Assembly: GCA_025453925.1 (NCBI GenBank)
Contig: JALOPK010000287.1
Coordinates: 1-7,840 of the forward strand
Source: Candidatus Eiseniibacteriota bacterium
GTDB taxonomy: Bacteria; JAFGKV01
DNA length: 7,840 nucleotides
Direction: 5' to 3'
The notes beneath the pieces were generated by a model. It was not told the origin of the DNA, ran no database searches, and saw only the letters and a list, made by a program, of their open reading frames with translations. Position numbers and translations under genes: made by a program. This document shows, one piece after another, positions 1 to 5,482 of the stretch (its first letter is position 1; every line of letters begins with the position of its first letter).

Positions 1-1
1 G

Positions 2-1642
2 CTCAGGACTCTCGGAGTCCTCAACGAATGGGTCGACGGACGGATCTGGAAATTCGAGGTCGATAACCGGCTCTTCCACCGATGGCGGTTCGGCGAGAAG
101 ATCCCGCCTGACCACAACTGCCCCGAGTATGTCGGCAAGCGGCTCTTCATGCGCCGGCTGGTCAATCTGCTCCACGAAGTAGGCGCCTCGGAGCTGGCCC
201 GGCAGTATGAATGGTGGACGTGCAAGAGCCAACCGAATGCCCTTCGGCGCCTGTCGACTTCGTCCGGGGAGGGTGGGCTCACCGCCATCGACTTTGCCTC
301 GGGGCTGGTCTTGCTCCCCCTGCTGCCTATGAGCCCAGCTGATGTCTGCCTCATTGTTCGCGGTCTCGCGCGTGGCCGGTTGGTTCAGTTCGACCGGGGG
401 GACCTGCGGAGGCTTCGGTCGTACGTCGCGTCAAACTCCGTGCTCTTCGAGGACATGGGTGGTGCGCTCGACGAACTCGAGGAACAGGAGACACGCTACC
501 GCGCATCGCAGCCCGATGTCACCCATCATGGCGTGCGTCTCCTCACTGATCGAACGCTCCGGTCAGACATCCGGAGAGGCGCCGTCCAGGCGTGGCTGCA
601 TCTCGGGCATCTGGATGCCGCGCACGCCGCATCGCTGAACAGCCGGACTGGCGCGTTCCGGCTCCTCTACGCAGTCTCATGGATTCCGCTGGTCGGGAAG
701 CTCATTCTGCGGCTCTGGGGTGAGGGCAGGTCCCGTGAGCATGCGGTTCGCTGCCTGCGGAGCCCCTCCTACCTCTGCCGAGCGTTCCGCGGGGACCGGG
801 CGGCAACGCTGATTCAATGGGCCCGCGGAGAACGGATTACTCCCCAGCGGGCGCGCGTGCTTCTGGACAAACCCATCCGGTTCGCCGTTGAGCGGGTCGG
901 CCTCTCGTGGCTGCCGCCGGTCTGGCATCGTTCGCTGGCGGAGCCATCGTGGGCCTGGCGCACCGTCAAGGCGAAGTTGGGCAGGGCCATCCGTTTCCTC
1001 GGTGATCCCGCATACCGTGAAGAACAGCTGCTCAGCGAGGTACGCGAGGGCCGCGAGGAAGGGATGCTGACGGACAGCGAGGCCGACCGGGTCGTCGCCC
1101 AGATCAAGGACCCCTACATCCAGAAATACCTGCGCTGTCTTGCGGTACACATCTGCACGCTGTTCATCAGCGAAATCACGGTCGTCATCGTGACGGCCGC
1201 GGTGACCCTCTACTGCCTGCTGCACCGCGGCATGCCCTGGGCCGCAAGCCTGGGCGCGGGCGGGGCAGCGGCAGCGGCCATGCAGCTCTTGCCAATCTCG
1301 CTGGGCTCGTTGACCCGCGGAACCTACGTGGTCTTCATTATGATCAAGGAACGCGACATCAGGAACTACTACATCGCTGCGCCGATTTCTTTCATCCGCG
1401 TCATTGGCTATCTTGCGTTTCCCCTTCAGATGGTCTCCCATGACCCCGCACTTGCGAGGTTCCTCGCCGGAAGATGGACTCGCCGGATGGTTCGCATCAT
1501 CCCGGTGTTCGGCGAGCATGGGGCATTGCTGGAGCACGGCGTCTTCGACGCGTTCTTCAACCTTCCTCTTTCACTCGCCCGGCTGATGCGCCGGCGCAAA
1601 CGGAGGACCGCCCCGGGACCCGGCGCACCCGTCGCTTCGTGA
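2..1642 (+). CDS. Membrane protein with kinase-like C-lobe motifs (5' partial)
   Basis: The reading frame is open from base 2 with no stop, so the gene starts left of the window. The ATG at 149 is probably an internal Met; 546 residues are visible. I do not recognise a named family. What can be seen: a QPNAL motif (Asn codon 236-238) followed by IDFASG (Asp codon 290-292), which resembles the catalytic-loop Asn and DFG-type Asp of protein-kinase-fold enzymes such as the AarF/ABC1 or WaaP types. The usual HxD catalytic His-Asp is not evident before PN. A long helical Arg-rich middle region follows, then hydrophobic segments at roughly 1151-1220, 1226-1305 and 1385-1435, suggesting two or three membrane helices. 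The C-terminus is very basic (RRRKRR), so it is probably cytoplasmic. The gene converges on the leftward operon and overlaps its last gene by 72 bp. That this is a real gene is well supported by length and protein-like composition; a kinase-like or pseudokinase-like role is inference. Confidence 0.8.
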   Translation, partial: LRTLGVLNEWVDGRIWKFEVDNRLFHRWRFGEKIPPDHNCPEYVGKRLFMRRLVNLLHEVGASELARQYEWWTCKSQPNALRRLSTSSGEGGLTAIDFASGLVLLPLLPMSPADVCLIVRGLARGRLVQFDRGDLRRLRSYVASNSVLFEDMGGALDELEEQETRYRASQPDVTHHGVRLLTDRTLRSDIRRGAVQAWLHLGHLDAAHAASLNSRTGAFRLLYAVSWIPLVGKLILRLWGEGRSREHAVRCLRSPSYLCRAFRGDRAATLIQWARGERITPQRARVLLDKPIRFAVERVGLSWLPPVWHRSLAEPSWAWRTVKAKLGRAIRFLGDPAYREEQLLSEVREGREEGMLTDSEADRVVAQIKDPYIQKYLRCLAVHICTLFISEITVVIVTAAVTLYCLLHRGMPWAASLGAGGAAAAAMQLLPISLGSLTRGTYVVFIMIKERDIRNYYIAAPISFIRVIGYLAFPLQMVSHDPALARFLAGRWTRRMVRIIPVFGEHGALLEHGVFDAFFNLPLSLARLMRRRKRRTAPGPGAPVAS

Positions 1643-2806
1643 CCCTCGGGCCGAGGAACCGATCCCGGCGCAGATGCCGCTCAGACGCCCGGCAAGGCCC
1701 CGCCAGCGCAGCTTCGCACTCCGAGACGAAACCACCACCAGGGCATGGCCCCGCCTCCTGAGCGCATGCATCTCTTCCAGTCTCAGCACCGGAATCCATG
1801 GCGGCAGGCGTCGACTCGGCCGCATGGAGAAGGGGATTCCCCCGTAACGATTCTCGAGGGAGAGGATCTCGTGCATCGAAAGCGAGAAGGGCTGGCGAAC
1901 CGAGTCGAACATCGGGATATGGTCCAATCCGTCGGTCGCAACCGCCCCAAGAAGGAGTTGCCTGAGCCGTTCACGAGAGGAGCGATCAAGGGTAGTGAAG
2001 TGAGACCCGATAGCGGCGTAGAGCTCAGGCCTTGATCGCGCCACGAATTCCTCGCCTGAACTGATGCTCTGCGCGTAGGTGGGCTCGAAAGAGGAATCGT
2101 GAGCATCCCAAAGCCCTTCCACCACATACCCGTCCGGGTCAAGGAACCGTCGGAATCCGAACCGTATCCCCTGTTTGAGGAACGAAACGGTGCTGAGCCG
2201 GCCGGCCAGTGGTATGCCCAGCATGCCCCTACCGCGGGAATCCTCCGCCTTCGAGACGAGGACCTGCCCCTTGAGGATCGAGGGTAGATTGACGGCCTTG
2301 CCGTTGTAGCGGATCGGCACCGAGGCGCCGGCGCAGAAGAAGGCGATCTCCTTTCGCTCCGAATTCCTCGCCCGGTTGATCCGTCGGATCGCGATCTGAT
2401 AGCCTGGCCTCCGCTCCCCGCGCGGCTGCAGCTTCCCGCGCCCTCGTTCGGCAACCAGCGTCCAGTCCTCGGAGGACACCTCAACCCTGGAAAACAAAAG
2501 CGCCAGTGACAGGATGGAAGTGCCGTGCTCCCGCTCCAGAGCCTCCAGCACCCTCTGCTGCTGGGCCGGATCGTCCCCCCCCAGGACCGAGAGGATGAGG
2601 TCACGCTCGGTGCGCGGGAATGCGAGGCCGTCTTGCCGAACCGCAACATGCGCGCTGCTGCTGACGATGTCGATACTGGAGGGAAGGTGACGCATTGCGT
2701 GGCGGACGAGCTGAACCAGGAAGTGCACATCATTGAGGTGTTGCCGTTCCGCGATCTTGCGCAATTCCGCCGCGAGATCGATGGTCAGAGCCAGGTTTTC
2801 AGTCAC
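1571..2806 (-). CDS. Degenerate GHKL/HSP90-like protein (candidate pseudo-ATPase)
   Basis: A 411-residue soluble protein with no signal peptide or clear membrane helix. I chose the GTG at 2806 over the in-frame start at 2893 because a GGGAGAG ribosome site lies about 7 bases upstream. It also gives an 8-bp overlap (GTGACTGA) with the preceding gene instead of a 95-bp one. The N-terminus can be laid on the neighbouring ATPase by eye. FLVQLVRH (residues 29-36) matches its N-box FLRELVQN, but Glu is Gln32 and Asn is His36. QDGLA (58-62) sits where DDGHG should be, so the G1 Asp is Gln58. GTSILSLALLF (from 95) sits where GVGFWSILRF is. A VPIRYNGKAVNL segment (about residues 160-175) and LKQGIRFGF resemble the transducer or middle part of HSP90-like proteins. 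IPMFDSV plus following text resembles the tail of the preceding gene's product. The last ~40 residues are low-complexity Gly/Ser/Arg and overlap the convergent gene, so the true C-terminus is less certain. The likely role is a non-catalytic partner of the ATPase (inference). Confidence 0.72.
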   Translation of the reverse strand: MTENLALTIDLAAELRKIAERQHLNDVHFLVQLVRHAMRHLPSSIDIVSSSAHVAVRQDGLAFPRTERDLILSVLGGDDPAQQQRVLEALEREHGTSILSLALLFSRVEVSSEDWTLVAERGRGKLQPRGERRPGYQIAIRRINRARNSERKEIAFFCAGASVPIRYNGKAVNLPSILKGQVLVSKAEDSRGRGMLGIPLAGRLSTVSFLKQGIRFGFRRFLDPDGYVVEGLWDAHDSSFEPTYAQSISSGEEFVARSRPELYAAIGSHFTTLDRSSRERLRQLLLGAVATDGLDHIPMFDSVRQPFSLSMHEILSLENRYGGIPFSMRPSRRLPPWIPVLRLEEMHALRRRGHALVVVSSRSAKLRWRGLAGRLSGICAGIGSSARGSRSDGCAGSRGGPPFAPAHQPGE

Positions 2807-4847
2807 GGCCCCGCTCTCCCTCAGTGGGACGAATGGCGTCCTCGCCCCAGTGGCGGCGAACCCGGTCAAAGGCGGCCCTGAACAGGCCTTCACAGGAGAG
2901 GTAGATCGGGAGCGCGCTCACCAGCATGCTGGCAGCATCGAGAACACCGCACCTGCTCCGCTCCACCCTCTCGCGCATTGCGGCGATCAGCGGATCGTCC
3001 TCTCCCAGCAGCGCATGGCGCCTGCCCCGCCCGTCACGCAGCTGAATCTCCAGTCCTCGGATTCCGGACCCCGGCACCACATGAACCCGGAAGAGCGGAT
3101 CCGCAGCGCGCACGACCCGCTCAACCAGGAGCAAGAAGTCAGGCGCCGGCCGGTCCTCGGCAATCAGGTCGTCCAGCCAGGTCACGGGGGGAAGGTAGGG
3201 AGCCATGGCTTTCGTCATCTCCGATGAGCCGTCAACCACCGGAACGCGGGGAAGATAGGCCAGTACTGGCGCACCAGGGGCCGCACCGAACAAGCGGCCC
3301 TGGGATGCCAGTCGCCCCAGTTCGAACAGACTCGTTCTACGCCCGTCGAGCAGGGGTATCACGGGGCGGAAATGAAGGTGCGCCTTGAGCGGCGCCCCAC
3401 GATCCTGCAAGTGATCGAAAAGATGTCTGACGTGAAACGGATCGGGCCTCGCGCGCCGGGCGTGGCGCTCCACGGCATATCCGACGATTCCTAGGAGCCC
3501 AACCGCGCCCAGGAGCCACCCGAGGATACGGCGCGAGGGGGATGAAGAGACGCCGGCTGTTGTCTCCGACGGCCCTTGGCAGTTGCGGGGTGCACCCGCC
3601 GCAGGAACGGCCCCGGTGAGATCGATAAACGCCCAGTCGTCCGCGCAGTATGCTGTCAGCGCGTGGAGGGGCCCGGTAATTCTGCCATTCCTCCCCGACA
3701 TGGCAACGGCAAGGTGAGCCTGGATACCGGCCGAACGGAGCAACAGCGCCATCACACCGTTGATCACATCGCAGTCGCCGGCGCCCCGTGCCAGGGCCCC
3801 GTCGAGCCACCGACCGGCCTCCGGGGGGGACTCGTGCTCCCGCCGGTACACGAACGACCTTCCTACGGCCGCGGCCAGCAGGGCCACCTTCACGTCGAGC
3901 CCCGCGCCCGCGGCCTTCGCCAGCGCTACGCTGAAGGAAGGCGGCCACGCGACATCCGGCGCCCCGGCGGGGAGGCACGACACGGGCAGGTGCCCCGGCA
4001 CCGCGACGTACGAGATCCACCCGGGCGTGGGAGCGACAACCAATGCCTCCCCGTGTGATCCCTGCCACACACTGCGAGACAGGCCGTTGTGCCGGAGGGA
4101 ACGAACGGCGACCACATGGCCTGGAGGCGTGGGCAGCATCATGGGGAGTCCCCCCCCGGACACCCGCATGCGAACCTCAACCTTGGCGCCCGTGTCAGGG
4201 TAGTCGGGGTAGGCGCCCTCCGCGTGCAGGGGTTCGCCCACGAATCCCTGCTGGGGATCGAATCGCGCCAGCAGCCTCGCGATGAACACCACCTCCTCAG
4301 GGCCGCTGTACGAGAAATCCCATGTCGGGATGCCGCCCTCCTCCGGCACTGACGCGCCATCCACGCCGAATGCCCGCTCGATCCGGTCAACGGGCTGTGC
4401 CGCCTGTCGGGGCGCACGGCCGGAGGAAGCCAACCCCAGCCTGTGGCGAAAGACACGCCAGTCGGCCTTCCCCGCACCCAGAGACCCTGCGACGATCCCT
4501 CCCAGGATCACCGCCAGTGCGGCCAGGGCCGCGGGATGCTCCATCAGGCATCGTCCGGCGCGCCACCAGAGGTTGCGAAGATCCATGGGCATGACGCCAC
4601 GAAGAAGCCGGTGATGAGCGGCGAGCAGTTCCTTCTCACATCGGCGGACGGCTCGCCGCAGGATCTCATCCTCCATCACGCTCCGACGATCCACAAGCAC
4701 CCGAAAGGAGTCGGCGTTGATGTGGACAACCGGGTAGAGTCCCCAGCCGCCGCGAGGCGCCGAGACTCCGTGCGAAGGTATGACCTCTTCGAGGCTTACC
4801 AGTTCTCTCACAAGGATACCGGCAGTGTAGATTCGAACCAACGGCAC
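2799..4847 (-). CDS. Two-pass membrane protein with HSP90-middle-like segment and extracytoplasmic transglutaminase-like domain
   Basis: Residues are counted from the GTG at 4847 (682 aa). The start is uncertain: the frame is open back to 5009 and another GTG at 4811 overlaps the previous stop as GTGA, but none has a good ribosome site. Residues 1-84 contain VRIYTAGILVREL and later VDRRSVMEDE, a pattern like the HSP90 middle-domain LYVRRVFI...VSRE segment. It probably continues the ATPase encoded just upstream. TM1 is about residues 105-124 and TM2 about 441-459, the latter followed by a basic ERHARRAR, which places the ~315-residue loop outside the cytoplasm. The loop ends in a transglutaminase/cysteine-protease-like core with a complete triad: Cys359 in GAGDCD (codon 3773-3771), His395 in PLHALTAY (3665-3663) and Asp409 in FIDLTG (3623-3621), preceded by a typical FVYRRE strand. 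The ~220-residue tail has no domain I can name, but its IPLLDG region (from residue 497) resembles part of the next gene's product. Crosslinking, hydrolysis or amidation of an envelope substrate is possible; the substrate is unknown. Confidence 0.78.
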   Translation of the reverse strand: MPLVRIYTAGILVRELVSLEEVIPSHGVSAPRGGWGLYPVVHINADSFRVLVDRRSVMEDEILRRAVRRCEKELLAAHHRLLRGVMPMDLRNLWWRAGRCLMEHPAALAALAVILGGIVAGSLGAGKADWRVFRHRLGLASSGRAPRQAAQPVDRIERAFGVDGASVPEEGGIPTWDFSYSGPEEVVFIARLLARFDPQQGFVGEPLHAEGAYPDYPDTGAKVEVRMRVSGGGLPMMLPTPPGHVVAVRSLRHNGLSRSVWQGSHGEALVVAPTPGWISYVAVPGHLPVSCLPAGAPDVAWPPSFSVALAKAAGAGLDVKVALLAAAVGRSFVYRREHESPPEAGRWLDGALARGAGDCDVINGVMALLLRSAGIQAHLAVAMSGRNGRITGPLHALTAYCADDWAFIDLTGAVPAAGAPRNCQGPSETTAGVSSSPSRRILGWLLGAVGLLGIVGYAVERHARRARPDPFHVRHLFDHLQDRGAPLKAHLHFRPVIPLLDGRRTSLFELGRLASQGRLFGAAPGAPVLAYLPRVPVVDGSSEMTKAMAPYLPPVTWLDDLIAEDRPAPDFLLLVERVVRAADPLFRVHVVPGSGIRGLEIQLRDGRGRRHALLGEDDPLIAAMRERVERSRCGVLDAASMLVSALPIYLSCEGLFRAAFDRVRRHWGEDAIRPTEGERGRD
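2814..2820 (-). promoter_or_regulatory. Shine-Dalgarno site that decides the start of the pseudo-ATPase gene
   Basis: On the minus strand the sequence reads GGGAGAG followed by a 7-base spacer and GTG at 2806. It lies inside the last codons of the preceding membrane protein gene. It supports the GTG at 2806 as the real start and coupled translation through the GTGACTGA overlap. Confidence 0.6.
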
Positions 4848-4861
4848 GTAGGCCGGATGTG
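4808..4861 (-). other. Frame junction between the ATPase domain and its apparent transducer segment
   Basis: In the ATPase frame, plausible helix sequence (VRDRLRHYAAHIR) runs to about 4853 and then becomes PTCRWFES before a stop at 4810-4808. From about 4853 the downstream gene's frame reads AYVPLVRIYTAG, a convincing beta-strand start of an HSP90-middle-like segment. Moving between them needs a -1 shift, equivalent to one base missing near the CCGGCC tract (4856-4851). I see no classical slippery heptamer here and no good ribosome site for an independent downstream start. Either an assembly or natural indel split one gene, or translation re-initiates at the GTGA overlap (4811-4808). Confidence 0.5.
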
Positions 4862-5482
4862 CGCCGCGTAGTGCCGCAGCCGATCGCGGACGGCGGCATG
4901 CAGCCCATCGACCGCGGCCGGCCCCGCGCCTCCGTCTCTGGTGAGCTCCACACGGGTCCCACGGTGCGGGATCGTCACGGGGACGGCTGTCAGCGTGCCC
5001 GCTCGACAATCGATCTCGAGTCCCACAGCGCCCTCGGCGCTGCGGGACGTCACGGTCACCGAGCGGGGCGCGAATCTCAGGATCGACCAGAATCCCACGC
5101 CGAAGTACCCGATGCTGCCGTCCTCGCCCTTGCTCGACGCATACAGACGCAAAAGGTAACGCCGTGCGACCTCCTCGCTCATGCCGTGCCCGTCATCCTC
5201 ACACGCCACGGACTCTCCGGCGGCATCATCCGCGACGGAGAGGTCGATGCGCCCGGCGTGGGCATCACGGCTGTTCTGCACCAGCTCGCGGAGAAACACC
5301 CACGGGTCGTCGCCGTAGCGTTGGGCCTCCTCGGCGGCGCGAGCGAGAAACGGCGCCGCCCCCATCAGGGAGACAAGATCACCGTCGCAATGAAGGTCCC
5401 CATTCTTGAGATCCGACCCGTGTTCCGACCCCGCTGGGTCATCAGGTGATGACCGTCCGTCGGCGTGAGTCGGCAGGATCAC
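4808..5482 (-). CDS. GHKL (HSP90-type) ATPase domain protein
   Basis: A 224-residue soluble ATP-binding domain of the GHKL superfamily (HSP90/MutL/histidine kinase fold). Visible motifs, numbered from the GTG at 5482: N-box FLRELVQNSRDA with the putative catalytic Glu66 and Mg-binding Asn70 (codon 5275-5273); G1 box DDGHGM with adenine-contacting Asp96 (5197-5195); a lid with YASSKGEDGS; G2 box GYFGVGFWS (from 5110); then GTRVEL. The 'FGVGFWS' G2 form is closest to HSP90-like rather than sensor-kinase ATPases, and there is no phosphoacceptor His or dimerisation helix. The protein stops right after the ATPase fold. The expected transducer/middle segment appears in the -1 phase in the next gene, so this may be the front half of a frame-broken longer gene. 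The start overlaps the hydrolase stop as GTGA, with AAGGA directly abutting the GTG. The in-frame ATG at 5365, just before GAAPFLARAA, is the alternative. Family call strong; partner and purpose inferred. Confidence 0.87.
   Translation of the reverse strand: MILPTHADGRSSPDDPAGSEHGSDLKNGDLHCDGDLVSLMGAAPFLARAAEEAQRYGDDPWVFLRELVQNSRDAHAGRIDLSVADDAAGESVACEDDGHGMSEEVARRYLLRLYASSKGEDGSIGYFGVGFWSILRFAPRSVTVTSRSAEGAVGLEIDCRAGTLTAVPVTIPHRGTRVELTRDGGAGPAAVDGLHAAVRDRLRHYAAHIRPTCRWFESTLPVSL

Noticed and set aside
677-1537. Long open frame on the minus strand opposite the left membrane protein gene
   Set aside because: Composition is Arg/Asp/Gln/Gly-rich with no domain or hydrophobic core. It is fully antisense to a convincing gene and is the usual shadow in GC-rich DNA.
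1644-1656. CCTCG-GGC-CGAGG inverted repeat just after the stop of the left gene, as a possible terminator
   Set aside because: Only a 5-bp stem with a 3-base loop and no following T tract, and it lies within the coding region of the convergent gene. Expected by chance at this GC content.
1783-2733. Minus-strand open frame of about 316 residues within the pseudo-ATPase gene
   Set aside because: Ser/Arg/Pro-rich shadow in another frame of the same strand. The overlapping frame has the HSP90-like pattern and a proper ribosome site.
3337-4068. Minus-strand open frame of about 243 residues within the membrane protein gene
   Set aside because: Arg/Gly-rich sequence with no hydrophobic pattern, while the alternative frame carries the transglutaminase triad.
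4808-4900. Programmed -1 ribosomal frameshift between the ATPase and membrane protein frames
   Set aside because: No X-XXY-YYZ slippery heptamer or obvious downstream pseudoknot. A one-base indel or coupled re-initiation explains the data more simply.
4859-5449. Plus-strand open frame opposite the ATPase gene
   Set aside because: Antisense to clear GHKL motifs, with no recognisable protein features.
4808-5482. ATPase protein as a sensor histidine kinase
   Set aside because: No H-box or dimerisation helices, and the G2 box is GYFGVGFWS as in HSP90-like ATPases rather than the GxGLG type of sensor kinases.
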